Source: Bradyrhizobium monzae
GTDB taxonomy: Bacteria > Pseudomonadota > Alphaproteobacteria > Rhizobiales > Xanthobacteraceae
Direction of reading: 5' to 3'
Assembly (NCBI RefSeq): GCF_021458635.1
Contig: NZ_JAIRDQ010000003.1
Coordinates: 62,001 to 126,000 of the forward strand
DNA: 64,000 nt
Positions 50,889-59,771 of the stretch are shown here, piece by piece. Position 1 is the first letter of the stretch. Every line of letters begins with the position of its first letter. Position numbers and translations under genes: made by a program. A model generated the notes under the pieces. That model worked only from the letters and a program-made list of their open reading frames with translations. It was not told where the DNA came from and did not search any database.

Positions 50889-50981
50889 ATGACTTCGCAT
50901 CGAGAAGCCCGGATCGCCGGGCTGAGCCTGGCGGCCGTGTACGCCATGTGTTTGCTGCTCACGGCAATCGGCATGAGCTGA
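50889..50981 (+). CDS. Possible 30-residue membrane peptide
   Basis: An ATG at 50889 opens 30 codons: a basic N-terminus (MTSHREARIAG) followed by one hydrophobic span (LSLAAVYAMCLLLTAIG). A GGAG lies 11 bases upstream, longer than ideal. The same frame extends further upstream without a good start. It lies between the rightward stress-type promoter and the histidine kinase gene. Positive-inside charge and the span are consistent with a real inner-membrane peptide, but coding is not proven. Confidence 0.4.
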   Translation: MTSHREARIAGLSLAAVYAMCLLLTAIGMS

Positions 50982-51065
50982 AGCGCCGGCGGCTGCGCTG
51001 CAAAATTGCCATTCCGGCCTGCTTGCCGGAGATGAAAATCGTGGCGCCGCGCAAGTCCTGCCCGT

Positions 51066-52631
51066 ATGGTTCTGTCCAAAATCAAAATCCGGCGCCGCAG
51101 CGCTGGAACCGGGACGCCCGCGTTGTCAAAGCTCACCTTGCCGGTCCGGCTCGCTCTCCTGGTTGCGGGAACGATGTTGCCGCTGATCGTTTTCGCCGTC
51201 GGTCTCGCTTATTCCAACTATCGGCAGGACCGCAGCGACGCGACGCGGCGGGTGCTCGAGACAGTGCGAAGCATGCGCCTCGTGCTCGATTCCGAAGTGC
51301 AGCGGATGACGGGCGGTCTGCAGGTGCTCGCGCTCAGCGAATCCTTGCGCAGAGGTGACTTCGACAGTTTCCGGCGATCGGCAGCCGGGTTCATCAACCA
51401 GTACGGTGAGGACAGCGTGCTGCTGCTGGCCGACAAGTCTGGGCACCAATTGTTCTCGACGCTGACCACCGACACGGCGAGCCTGCCACCGCGCAACAAT
51501 CACGAGATCGTCGAACGGGTCTTCGCGAGCAAGACGCCGCAATTCTCCGATCTGTTCACCGGATCTACCAAGAAGCGCCCGATCGTCACGGTCGAAGTCC
51601 CCGTGCTGAGCGACGGCGAGGTGATCTACTCGCTGTCCTTCAGCCCGCCGATCGACATCTTCCAGCATCTGGTCGAGCGACAGCGCCCCGACGAGCAATG
51701 GACCGTGTCGCTGCTGGACAGCAAGGGCGTCGTGTTCGCGCGCGCCCCCAATCCGAACGAGACCTTCGGCAAGCAGGCTTCGCCCTCGCTGTACGAGGCG
51801 ATGTTCCGCTCACCCGAGGCGGTTCTGTCGAGCGTGTCGCTCGACGGCGTTGCGCTTGCCTCGGCCTACACACGGTCGCGGCTGACCGGCTGGACCGTCG
51901 CCGCCGGCGTCACCGAGAGCTCGCTGATCGAACCGCTCTGGCGCAACATCGCGATCACCGGCCTGATCGGCGGCGTGCTGCTGCTGGTCGGCCTCACCTT
52001 TGCGGTCAGGATGGCGACCACGATCGCGCGCGGCGACATGCTGCACAATCTGCTGGTCGAGGAGCTCAACCACCGCGTCAAGAACACGCTGGCCTTGATG
52101 CAGGCCATCGCGGTGCAGACCTTCCGCGGCGCAAGCCGCGACGAGCGCACCAAGTTCGAGGGGCGTCTCGGCGCGCTGGCCGAGGCACATAATCTCCTCA
52201 GCCAGGAGAAATGGGCAGGCTCGGAACTCAGGGACGTGATCGCGCGCGCGCTGCAGCCGTTCCTGCTGGTAAATCCGGGCCGCATCCGGATGAATGGCCC
52301 CGCGGTACCGCTGTCGCCGCGCCTGGCCGTGGTGCTCTCCATGATCGTGCATGAGATCGCGACCAACGCCGCGAAATACGGCGCATTGTCCAACGAGACC
52401 GGCCGGGTGACGCTGGACTGGCAGATCATGGAGGACACGCCGAAGCCACGGCTCCGGCTGATCTGGACCGAGACAGGCGGGCCATTGGTGACGGCGCCGG
52501 TGCAGCGCGGCTTCGGCTCGCGTCTGATCGAGCGCAGCGCACGCGACCAGCTAGGTGGCGAGGCGACCGTGGACTTTTTGCCGCGCGGCGTCGTCTGCAC
52601 GGTGATTTGCGCCCTGGATGAAACCCGGTGA
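51066..52631 (+). CDS. Membrane sensor histidine kinase of the HWE/HisKA_2 family
   Basis: Encodes 521 residues. One membrane helix near residues 27-48 and another near 298-320 flank an approximately 250-residue periplasmic dCache-like sensor (TVSLLDSKGVVFARAPN, GWTVAAGVTESSLIEPL). The phospho-acceptor is His336 in EELNHRVKNTLALMQAIAVQ, the N-box is MIVHEIATNAAKYGALS, and the HWE-type WxE is in IWTETGGPLV. There is no receiver domain and no response regulator beside it. HWE kinases often feed the PhyR general-stress pathway in alphaproteobacteria, which suits the neighbouring GGAAC-type promoters. The ATP-binding end reads GFGSRLIERS. Confidence 0.92.
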   Translation: MVLSKIKIRRRSAGTGTPALSKLTLPVRLALLVAGTMLPLIVFAVGLAYSNYRQDRSDATRRVLETVRSMRLVLDSEVQRMTGGLQVLALSESLRRGDFDSFRRSAAGFINQYGEDSVLLLADKSGHQLFSTLTTDTASLPPRNNHEIVERVFASKTPQFSDLFTGSTKKRPIVTVEVPVLSDGEVIYSLSFSPPIDIFQHLVERQRPDEQWTVSLLDSKGVVFARAPNPNETFGKQASPSLYEAMFRSPEAVLSSVSLDGVALASAYTRSRLTGWTVAAGVTESSLIEPLWRNIAITGLIGGVLLLVGLTFAVRMATTIARGDMLHNLLVEELNHRVKNTLALMQAIAVQTFRGASRDERTKFEGRLGALAEAHNLLSQEKWAGSELRDVIARALQPFLLVNPGRIRMNGPAVPLSPRLAVVLSMIVHEIATNAAKYGALSNETGRVTLDWQIMEDTPKPRLRLIWTETGGPLVTAPVQRGFGSRLIERSARDQLGGEATVDFLPRGVVCTVICALDETR

Positions 52632-52647
52632 ACGAAGGATATCGGCA

Positions 52648-53784
52648 ATGAAGATCACTCGGATCCGCGAGCACATCCTCGAAGCGAAGCTCTCGCAGCC
52701 CTTCGCTTATTCGCGCGCCTGGTACGACACCCGCACTGCGATGCTGGTCGAGATCGAGACCGACGCGGGCCTGACCGGCTGGGGTGAATGCTACGGGCCG
52801 GCTCGCATGACGTCGGCTGTCGTCGATGGCGTCGCACCCTGGCTGGTCGGCGAGGATCCACTGCGCACCGACGTGCTGTGGCAGACGATCTACGCGCGCC
52901 TGCGCGATCACGGCCAGAAGGGCATCGTGATCCAGGGCTTGAGCGGCATCGACATCGCGCTGTGGGACATCAAGGGCAAGCATTTTGGCGTGCCCGCACA
53001 CCAGCTGCTCGGCGGCGCCGCGCGAAAAGAAGTACAGGCCTATGCGACCGGGCTCTACCGGCGCAAATCGGGCGATCCGCTGAAATACTTGCCGGAGGAA
53101 GCGGCCGGTTATGCCGCGGAAGGATTCCGCGCCGTGAAGCTGAAGATCGGATTCGGCATCGCGGAGGACGCCGCGGTCACGCGCGGCGTGCGTGAGGCGA
53201 TCGGCGGCGATGTCGCGCTGATGGTCGACGCCAACCACGCCTATGATGCGGTCGCCGCAATCCGGCTCGGCCGGCTGATCGAGCCCCACGACATCGGATG
53301 GTTCGAGGAGCCGGTGCCGCCGGAGGACGTTGCCGGCTATCGCGCGGTGAAATCGGCGCTGACGATACCGATCGCCGGTGGCGAGTGCGAGTTCACGCGC
53401 TTCGGCTTCCGCGACCTGTTCGCCACGCACGCGCTCGATATCGCCCAGCCCGACCCCTGCGCGGCCGGTGGCCTCACCGAATGCAAGAAGATCGCCGACA
53501 TGAGCGAGGCGTTCGGCATCCGCTACAATCCGCACGTCTGGGGCACCGGGATTGCGATCGCGGCCTCGCTCCAGCTTCTCGCCGTGCTGCCGTCGCACAC
53601 GCCGACTTCGCTGGCGCCGCTCGAACCGCTGCTGGAATTCGACCGCACCGAACATCCGATCCGGCAGGCGATCTTGAAAGAGCCGATCGAGCACACCAAC
53701 GGCGTTGTTCGCGTGCCCAACGGTCCCGGGCTCGGCGTCGAGATCGACCGCGAGGCGCTGGCGCGATTCGCGATGAACGCCTAA
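52648..53784 (+). CDS. Mandelate racemase/muconate lactonizing enzyme family protein
   Basis: Encodes 378 residues from the ATG at 52648; an ATG at 52618 would overlap the kinase gene. Catalytic features: the KxK motif in AVKLKIGFG (about residue 165), metal ligands Asp in LMVDANHAY, Glu in GWFEEPVPPED and Glu in IAGGECEFTRFG, and the barrel-end histidine in NPHVWGTGI. The KxK plus His pair is the mandelate-racemase subgroup pattern, acting on acid sugars or related hydroxy acids. It follows the kinase by 16 bp but an operonic link in function is not evident. It ends overlapping the ccdA stop. Confidence 0.9.
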   Translation: MKITRIREHILEAKLSQPFAYSRAWYDTRTAMLVEIETDAGLTGWGECYGPARMTSAVVDGVAPWLVGEDPLRTDVLWQTIYARLRDHGQKGIVIQGLSGIDIALWDIKGKHFGVPAHQLLGGAARKEVQAYATGLYRRKSGDPLKYLPEEAAGYAAEGFRAVKLKIGFGIAEDAAVTRGVREAIGGDVALMVDANHAYDAVAAIRLGRLIEPHDIGWFEEPVPPEDVAGYRAVKSALTIPIAGGECEFTRFGFRDLFATHALDIAQPDPCAAGGLTECKKIADMSEAFGIRYNPHVWGTGIAIAASLQLLAVLPSHTPTSLAPLEPLLEFDRTEHPIRQAILKEPIEHTNGVVRVPNGPGLGVEIDREALARFAMNA

Positions 53785-54512
53785 CCGATCGTCTGCAGCG
53801 CCGGAAACGTCTCCAGCAGCCAGATGCTCACATTGGAGACCGCACCGGTGAGGAAGCCGATGCCGGTGATCACCATCAACACGCCCATGGCCCGCTCGAC
53901 ATTGACGAGCTGGCCCTTCATGCGCGCGAACAGTTTTGAGAACTGCTCGATCATCAGGGCTGCGATCAGGAAGGGAATGCCGAGGCCCGCGGAATAGACC
54001 GCGAGCAACCCCGCCCCCTTCGTCACCGTCGCCTCCGCCGCGGCGATCGACAGGATCGCAGCGAGGATCGGGCCGATGCAGGGCGTCCAGCCGAAGGCGA
54101 AGGCGAGGCCCATCACATAGGCCCCCCAGAGGCCGACGGGCCTTGGCGCGGTCAGGCGCCCCTCGCGCATCAACAGGCCGATCCGCGTCAGCCCGAGGAA
54201 GTGCAGGCCCATGATGATGATGACGATGCCGGCAAGGATCGACAGCTCCGCCGACCAGGCGCGGATCAGCCCGCCGATCAGCGAGGCGCTGGCGCCGAGC
54301 GCCACGAACACCGTCGAGAATCCGAGCACGAACAGCAGCGCCGCCATCATGATCGCGCGCTTGGAGGCGGAGGCGGGCTCGTCGCTCTCGACATGCTCGA
54401 TCGTGGCGCCGGTGAGATAGATCAGGTAGGGCGGAACCAGGGGCAGAACGCACGGCGAGAGGAAGCTGACGAGGCCGGCAATCAGCGCCGCCGTAATCGA
54501 AACATTTTGCAT
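53781..54512 (-). CDS. ccdA: Cytochrome c biogenesis/thiol transporter CcdA
   Basis: Encodes 243 residues from the ATG at 54512 (MQNVSITAAL), with about six membrane helices. The redox cysteines are in LVSFLSPCVLPLVPP (helix 1) and FGWTPCIGPILAAI (helix 4), the CcdA/DsbD pattern that carries electrons from cytoplasmic thioredoxin to the periplasm for cytochrome c maturation or thiol repair. No thioredoxin-like or other ccm gene is adjacent. Its stop codon overlaps that of the convergent MLE-like gene by four bases. Confidence 0.9.
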   Translation of the reverse strand: MQNVSITAALIAGLVSFLSPCVLPLVPPYLIYLTGATIEHVESDEPASASKRAIMMAALLFVLGFSTVFVALGASASLIGGLIRAWSAELSILAGIVIIIMGLHFLGLTRIGLLMREGRLTAPRPVGLWGAYVMGLAFAFGWTPCIGPILAAILSIAAAEATVTKGAGLLAVYSAGLGIPFLIAALMIEQFSKLFARMKGQLVNVERAMGVLMVITGIGFLTGAVSNVSIWLLETFPALQTIG

Positions 54513-54720
54513 GATGCAGTCGGAGCCATCCCGGGCCCTCAGGCAGCGCGCCGGGAACGCGCGCATGGCCGGGGCCGAACCGGCTCTGGTGTAGCCGATG
54601 CCGGGGAATGCGCAACAGAGGCGCGATCAAACCAAGGCTCCTCCCGATGCCGTCTGCGATCACAGATGCGGCATCGGGACGCGCACAAATCTCGCCAAAA
54701 AGCGAGATTCGGCGGCGCGG

Positions 54721-54987
54721 CTACTTCACCACGCGGAGCAGCGGACGCCGGGGCTGGTCCTGCGTCTGCTTGGAGGGGGGCAGCGGTTCGCTGGCAGCGC
54801 TCCGCAGCATTTCGTCGCACAGCGCCTTGAGGTCGGCGCTGTCAATTCCTTTGAGCTTCATCCTGACATCGAGGATGACGATCGAGAGCAGCTCAGCCGA
54901 CTCGCGGCTGCTGCTCTCATTGAGAACCTTGCGGCACCCCTCGAGCGTCTCGAGCACCGACTGCAACTGTTCGTCTGAATGCGACAC
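54721..54987 (-). CDS. Small hypothetical protein
   Basis: Encodes 88 residues from a GTG with GGAAAG six bases upstream. It is predicted mostly helical and acidic in the first two thirds (DEQLQSVLETLEGCRKVLNE) and ends with a basic, proline-rich tail (RRPLLRVVK). No membrane segment or signal peptide was seen. I do not recognise the family; a small cytoplasmic helical-bundle protein is likely. It is about 210 bp upstream of ccdA on the same strand. Confidence 0.6.
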   Translation of the reverse strand: MSHSDEQLQSVLETLEGCRKVLNESSSRESAELLSIVILDVRMKLKGIDSADLKALCDEMLRSAASEPLPPSKQTQDQPRRPLLRVVK

Positions 54988-55457
54988 GGCGTTCTTTCCG
55001 TTAATTCGGGCTGCGAGACGCGCTTGAAACGATCCCCTCGGCCCCCAGAGAGAGCCAAGGATAGCATGGGGAATCAGCGCCCTCGAAGTTGATTTCTATG
55101 TGTTTCTGCGTCGAAACCGCGGTTCCAGTCGGCATCGCCACGCGACGCAAGTCGGAACGGTCAAAGTTGAAACGCTTGGTCTCGCGCGATCGATCAATCC
55201 CACGAGGGCGCACGACATTTCGCACGTCACCCTCCGGTGCACGTAAACCCGGCAATCCTGCAGCCACTTCGAGGCTTGCAACGGAACGCACGACTAACCC
55301 CTCTTCCGGGCAATAACTTGCCCGATCCCAATCCCAAGCACACTAAAATACCACTTCGGGCGCGGTAAGTATGGCGTTCAAAACTCACCGTTCCCCAACC
55401 CGTCGTGGTTGTGGTTTGCGCTAGATTCTGCCAGTTTAGCGACCCGAAGGGACTTGT
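54988..55457. other. Intergenic region without recognised genes
   Basis: 470 bp between the 88-residue protein gene and the LysR gene. It has no convincing coding frame and lower regularity than its neighbours. A perfect hairpin, CGGGCAA-TAAC-TTGCCCG, lies at 55307-55324 without a T-run. The last 60 bp before the LysR start are the probable promoter, but no clear hexamers could be assigned. Confidence 0.5.
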
Positions 55458-56507
55458 ATGCACTCCTTGGCGGAAAGGGGCGTTCCACTGGAGGAACGCC
55501 TAAAGACAAACATCAGCGGCCTCTCCGATTGGGATGCGGCCCGCATTTTCTTGGAAGTCGTTCGATGCGGCAGTTTCCGCTCGGCGGCAGAACGCCTGTC
55601 CCTGTCCATCAATGTGGTCCGCCGCCGAATCGATGATTTCGAGCGCCAGACCGGCACCACCCTGTTCACCCGCGACGTCCACGGCACCCATCTCACTGAC
55701 GAAGGCGCGCTGGTGGTCTCCGCCGTCGAGCGCATGGAGGCGGCGGCCTTCGATGTGCTGCGCACGAGCGATTCGACGGCCAGCGCTTTGTCCGGCGAAG
55801 TCCGCGTCGCCGTGACCGAGGGACTCGGGACATTCTGGCTCGCCCCGCGGCTGGTCGAATTCCAGCAGGCCTATCCGAAGATCATCGTCGACCTGCATTG
55901 CGCGATGCGCTCGGCCGACGTGTCCCGCCACGAGGCCGACGTCGCCATCCATCTGTCGCGGCCGTCGGCGCTCGACGTCAAGCTGGTGCGGCTCGGCCGC
56001 ATGCATTTGATGTTCTGGGCCTCGAGAAGTTACGTCGAGAAATATGGCGCGCCACGTTCGGCGGTGGAATTGATCAAGCACCGCCTGGTGCTGCAATTCG
56101 CCGACCAGATCGCCGCCAAGGAAACCTTTGAGAGCTTCTTCCCGGGCGTTCCGGAACGTGACCTTCTGGTCATGAAGACCAACGTCTCGAGCGCCAACTA
56201 CTGGGCGGTCGCGAATGGAGCCGGCATCGGCGTATTCCCGAGCTATGCCATTGCGCTGGGCGGGAAGTTAATTCCACTGGAAGTCGAGTTGAACCGACCG
56301 CTGGATATCTGGTTGTCCTACCACCCTGGTAGTGGCCGGATTCCCCGCGTGCGGCACATGATTGATTGGCTGATCGAAGCTTTCAATCCAGCTCGCTTCC
56401 CGTGGTTTAAGGAAGAATTCGTGCATCCGCATGAATTCAAGGACTCGTATATGGGCGAACCCCTGACCCAGCTCTTCGGGGGATTTTCAACCGAAGAACA
56501 AAGGTGA
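55458..56507 (+). CDS. LysR family transcriptional regulator
   Basis: Encodes 349 residues with AAGGGA just upstream. The N-terminal winged helix is ARIFLEVVRCGSFRSAAERL then SINVVRRRIDDFERQTGTTL, and the co-inducer domain follows (SGEVRVAVTEGLGTFWLAPR). About 30 residues precede the helix-turn-helix and about 40 follow the usual end, so it is somewhat longer than typical LysR proteins. The first residues (MHSLAERGVPLEERLKTNIS) are unusual. A PraR-like regulator gene begins nine bases after the stop, so the two are probably one transcript. Target genes unknown. Confidence 0.9.
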   Translation: MHSLAERGVPLEERLKTNISGLSDWDAARIFLEVVRCGSFRSAAERLSLSINVVRRRIDDFERQTGTTLFTRDVHGTHLTDEGALVVSAVERMEAAAFDVLRTSDSTASALSGEVRVAVTEGLGTFWLAPRLVEFQQAYPKIIVDLHCAMRSADVSRHEADVAIHLSRPSALDVKLVRLGRMHLMFWASRSYVEKYGAPRSAVELIKHRLVLQFADQIAAKETFESFFPGVPERDLLVMKTNVSSANYWAVANGAGIGVFPSYAIALGGKLIPLEVELNRPLDIWLSYHPGSGRIPRVRHMIDWLIEAFNPARFPWFKEEFVHPHEFKDSYMGEPLTQLFGGFSTEEQR

Positions 56508-56515
56508 AAAATAAA

Positions 56516-56908
56516 ATGAAAGCAGCGGCGAAGAGAATGAAGCAGCGCAGTGCTGGCAAGCCGGACATCGAGCTTGGCAAGCGGATCCGTCTGCGGCGCG
56601 TCGAGATGAAGATCTCGCAGGCCGAGCTCGGCGAAAAGCTCGGCGTGAGCTTCCAGCAGGTCCAGAAATACGAGAAGGGCGTCAATCGCGTCGGCGCGGC
56701 TCGGCTTCAGCAGATCGCCTCCGCCCTCGATGTGCCGGTGACCTTCTTCTATGACGGCGACAACAAGGCCCGCGAAGTCGAAAGCCTCCTGTTCCTGGAC
56801 TCGGCTTTCAGCCTTCGCCTGCTGCGCGCCTACAGCAAGATCAAGGATCAGACGGTGCAGCGTCAGCTCGTCTCGCTGATGGAATCGATCGCGGCGAACG
56901 AAGCCTGA
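56516..56908 (+). CDS. XRE-type helix-turn-helix regulator, PraR/PhrR-like
   Basis: Encodes 130 residues from the ATG at 56516, with AAAGGTG nine bases upstream; a GTG at 56504 is an alternative start. The Cro/CI helix-turn-helix is at residues 20-75 (KRIRLRRVEMKISQAELGEK, VSFQQVQKYEKGVNRVGAAR) and closely resembles rhizobial PraR/PhrR regulators that govern surface attachment and symbiotic traits. The C-terminal third (SLLFLDSAFSLRLLRAYSKI) is an acidic-helical tail. It follows the LysR gene and precedes a hairpin-rich region ending in a strong terminator. Confidence 0.87.
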   Translation: MKAAAKRMKQRSAGKPDIELGKRIRLRRVEMKISQAELGEKLGVSFQQVQKYEKGVNRVGAARLQQIASALDVPVTFFYDGDNKAREVESLLFLDSAFSLRLLRAYSKIKDQTVQRQLVSLMESIAANEA

Positions 56909-57062
56909 TCGATTGACGGTCTGGCCTTCACGGCCAATGTTCAATCCGCCGCGCCGCGGGGGCGCGGCTGGATTGGGCGAGGCCTGATTGGCAGGATAAG
57001 CGCTTGCGCGCCCACGCGCGTGGCCTTCGATCTTCGGGGCGGCTTGGCCGCCCCTTTTTTTT
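56909..57062 (+). ncRNA. Hairpin-rich 3' region, possible UTR-derived small RNA
   Basis: Between the regulator stop and a strong terminator lie three stem-loops within 154 bp. The first is GGCC-TTCAC-GGCC near 56923. The second is a 14-bp stem with one bulge at 56942-56975 (CAATCC and GCCGCGCC pairing with GGCGCGGC and GGATTG). The third is the terminator stem. No open frame is convincing. It may be a structured 3' UTR or a processed small RNA; there is no direct evidence of either. Confidence 0.35.
57036..57062 (+). terminator. Rho-independent terminator after the LysR-XRE unit
   Basis: GGGGCGGC-TTG-GCCGCCCC forms a perfect 8-bp stem and is followed by eight T residues on the plus strand. 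Confidence 0.92.
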
Positions 57063-57241
57063 GGTATTCGTCGCGGTTTTCGCGAACCCGCCCCAGCCTT
57101 GTTGCGACCTAATCGAGAGCCTCCGCGTTGGACACACGGGGCCTCGATGCGCCGTGCTTAATGGGACCGCAACTCCGATGCCCTAGCTTCTCGCCGATTT
57201 CGGGAATCGGCGCACGCAGCACAGCGGCCGGGAATTGCCTC

Positions 57242-58609
57242 ATGGGGAAAACCAGACAGATGTCGAAACGCCATGCCGTGATCATTGCCATCGGCCTCCT
57301 CGCCAGCGCTTCCGCGCTCGCGCAGACCGAGACCACGGGCCAGGCCACGCCCAAGGCCGCCACCCCGTCCGGCATAGTCCCGACAGCCGCCAACCCGGCT
57401 CACGCCGCCGCCCCCAAGGCCGCCCCTGCGGCACCGGCTTCGACAGCCGAGAGCCGCTCGGCCGCAGCTCTCGCGCTGACGCATGAGCCGACCTATGACG
57501 AAGGCACCGCCCAGCGCATCAAGGACGCGGCGCTGAGCTATTCAGATCTCGCGGTGCGCGGCGGCTGGCCGGCGATCCCTGCGGACGCCAAGTTCGCGCC
57601 CGGCGTCCAGGGCGCCAACGACGACCTCCTCCGCAAGCGGCTGATCCTCTCGGGCGACCTCGCGGCCGAGAAAGCGAGCGGCGCTTTCGACCAGGATCTC
57701 GCGGACGGTGTGAAGCGCTTCCAGGCCCGCCACGGTCTTGCGCCGACGGGCCTGATCACGCCACGCACGCTCGCGGCGATGAACGTCACGGTGCAAAAGC
57801 GCATCCGCCAGCTGGAGGCATCGCTCGAGCGGCTCGAGAACAGCAGTTTCAGCTTCGGCCAGCGCTATGTCGTGGTCAACATTCCCGCCGCCTTTGCCGA
57901 GGCGATCGAGAACGACATCGTGGTGCGGCGCTATCGCGTCATCGTCGGCAAGACCGAAAAGCCCTCGCCGACGCTGACGGCCCAGATCACCGGCGTGGTG
58001 CTGAACCCGACCTGGACCGTGCCCTCCTCGATCGCAAAGACCGAGATCTCCGCGCATATGCGCAAGGACCCGACCTATCTGTCGCGCATGCACATGGACG
58101 TGCTCGACGGCCACGACAATCCGATCGACCCGCATTCGGTCGACTGGTCGGGCGCGCACACGCCAAACTTCACCGTGCGCCAGCAGAACGGCACTTTCAA
58201 CGCGCTCGGCGCGGTCAAGATCGACATGCCGAACTCCTATTCGGTCTACATGCACGACACCAACCAGCGCAATCTCTTCAGCGACGATTACCGCTTCGAC
58301 TCCCACGGCTGCTCCCGCGTCGACAATGTGCGCGATCTCGCCGCCTGGCTGCTCAAGGACCAGCCGAAGTGGAGCCGCGCCGCGATCGACGCGGAAATCG
58401 CCACGGGTCAGCATCAGGAGGTCGCCATGGCCAGGAAGGTGCCGGTGGCCTGGATCTATCTCACGGCGTGGATGACCAAGGACCAGACCATCCAGTTCCG
58501 CAACGACATCTATAATCAGGACGAGCAGTTGCTGGAGGCGACCGCCGAAGAAGCCGCGTTCTTCAGCAATGCCGGCAGCCATCCGCTGACCGCGCATATG
58601 GCGCAGTAG
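57242..58609 (+). CDS. L,D-transpeptidase (YkuD family, YcbB-like)
   Basis: Encodes 455 residues from the ATG at 57242 (MGKTRQMSKRHAV); the ATG at 57260 is a close alternative. A signal peptide ends near ALA-QT, then follows an alanine/proline-rich linker, a peptidoglycan-binding module (FDQDLADGVKRFQARHGLAP) and a YkuD catalytic domain with the nucleophile in DSHGCSRVDNVRDLAAWLL. It makes 3-3 crosslinks in the cell wall or attaches lipoprotein in the periplasm. The catalytic motif HGCSRV has Ser where many family members have Ile or Val. It is a single gene. Confidence 0.9.
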   Translation: MGKTRQMSKRHAVIIAIGLLASASALAQTETTGQATPKAATPSGIVPTAANPAHAAAPKAAPAAPASTAESRSAAALALTHEPTYDEGTAQRIKDAALSYSDLAVRGGWPAIPADAKFAPGVQGANDDLLRKRLILSGDLAAEKASGAFDQDLADGVKRFQARHGLAPTGLITPRTLAAMNVTVQKRIRQLEASLERLENSSFSFGQRYVVVNIPAAFAEAIENDIVVRRYRVIVGKTEKPSPTLTAQITGVVLNPTWTVPSSIAKTEISAHMRKDPTYLSRMHMDVLDGHDNPIDPHSVDWSGAHTPNFTVRQQNGTFNALGAVKIDMPNSYSVYMHDTNQRNLFSDDYRFDSHGCSRVDNVRDLAAWLLKDQPKWSRAAIDAEIATGQHQEVAMARKVPVAWIYLTAWMTKDQTIQFRNDIYNQDEQLLEATAEEAAFFSNAGSHPLTAHMAQ

Positions 58610-58716
58610 GCATGCAATCGCGGCACGGCCGGATGCAGATCCCTTGCCCTGCCGCGGTTGACCCGGCCCTCGCCAAAGTCGCACATTGCGCCTCGCCAAT
58701 GACAAGCGAGCGCGCA

Positions 58717-59532
58717 ATGCCCGATCTCTCCCAGGAAACTCCCTACGCCGACGGCAAGATCACCAAGCAGGTCACCGACGGCATTGGTGTGATCACCTTC
58801 AACAATCCCGACAAGCGCAACGCGATGTCGCTGGAGATGTGGGAGGGATTTGGCGAGGCGCTGACAGCCTTGCGCGACGACGATACGGTGCGCGTCGTGA
58901 TCATGCGCGGTGCCGGCGGCAAGGCGTTCGTCTCAGGCGCCGACATCAGCCAGTTCGAGAAAACCCGCCACAATGCGGCGGCCTCCGAGGAATACGGTAA
59001 GCGCAGCGCCGCCCAGCGCGCGCTGCTCGCCGATTACCCGAAGCCGACGATTGCCTGCATCCAGGGCTTTTGCCTCGGCGGCGGCATGCAGGTCGCAATG
59101 CTCGCCGATATCCGCATCGCTGCGCATGACAGCCAGTTCGGCATCCCCGCGGCGAAGCTCGGCATCGCCTATGGTTATGATGGCTTGCGGCACCTGGTGT
59201 CGCTGGTCGGCCCGTCCTGGGCGCGGTTGCTGATGTACACCGGCATGCGCATCGATTCCACCGAAGCGCTGCGCATCGGCCTCGTCGAGCGCGTGATCCC
59301 GGACGATCAGCTCTGGGGCGAGACCATGACGATTGCCGAGACGATCTCGCACAACGCGCCGCTTGCAATCAAGGCCGCCAAGATCACCATCGCCGCGGTG
59401 CTGAAGGACCAAAGCGCCCGCGACATGGATGCTATCAAGGCGGCCGGCACGGCCTGCATGGACAGCGCGGATTTCCGCGAGGGCCGGCAGGCCTTCATGG
59501 AGAAGCGCAAGCCGCAGTTTTCGGGGAAGTAG
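58717..59532 (+). CDS. Enoyl-CoA hydratase family protein
   Basis: Encodes 271 residues from the ATG at 58717 (MPDLSQETPY); ATGs at 58699 or 58612 would add an unconserved N-terminus. Crotonase motifs are ITFNNPDKRNAMSLEMWEGF, the oxyanion-hole AFVSGADISQFE, and IQGFCLGGGMQVAMLADIRI, with an Asp in AYGYDGLRHL at the position of the second catalytic acid. It acts on an acyl-CoA thioester. It is distinct from the paralogue at 18905-19699. No beta-oxidation partner is adjacent. Confidence 0.88.
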   Translation: MPDLSQETPYADGKITKQVTDGIGVITFNNPDKRNAMSLEMWEGFGEALTALRDDDTVRVVIMRGAGGKAFVSGADISQFEKTRHNAAASEEYGKRSAAQRALLADYPKPTIACIQGFCLGGGMQVAMLADIRIAAHDSQFGIPAAKLGIAYGYDGLRHLVSLVGPSWARLLMYTGMRIDSTEALRIGLVERVIPDDQLWGETMTIAETISHNAPLAIKAAKITIAAVLKDQSARDMDAIKAAGTACMDSADFREGRQAFMEKRKPQFSGK

Positions 59533-59555
59533 CCTCTGCGCTGGACGCGCCACAA

Positions 59556-59660
59556 AAATCTCGAAAACAACCCCATGCAAAGTAGAAATTGCTCAACAAG
59601 CTCGATATGGCGCGAGCCGTGCGGCAATGAGATTTGACACGTCGGGCAAAACACCGGCAG
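59556..59660 (+). repeat. Bradyrhizobial bipartite intergenic repeat, copy 2
   Basis: The blocks CGAAAACAACCCCATGCA (from 59562) and TTTGACACGTCGGGCAAA (from 59633) repeat the pattern seen at 4260-4354, in the same order, after a plus-strand gene in both places. Confidence 0.7.
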
Positions 59661-59771
59661 AATAACACCATGGCGCACCGCGGCCGATAAGGATGGGCAC
59701 GACGCCGCCGCGCTGATTGGACCAAGTGCAACGCATGCTCCGATCACGGCAACCCGTCAGATGGTCAAAAC

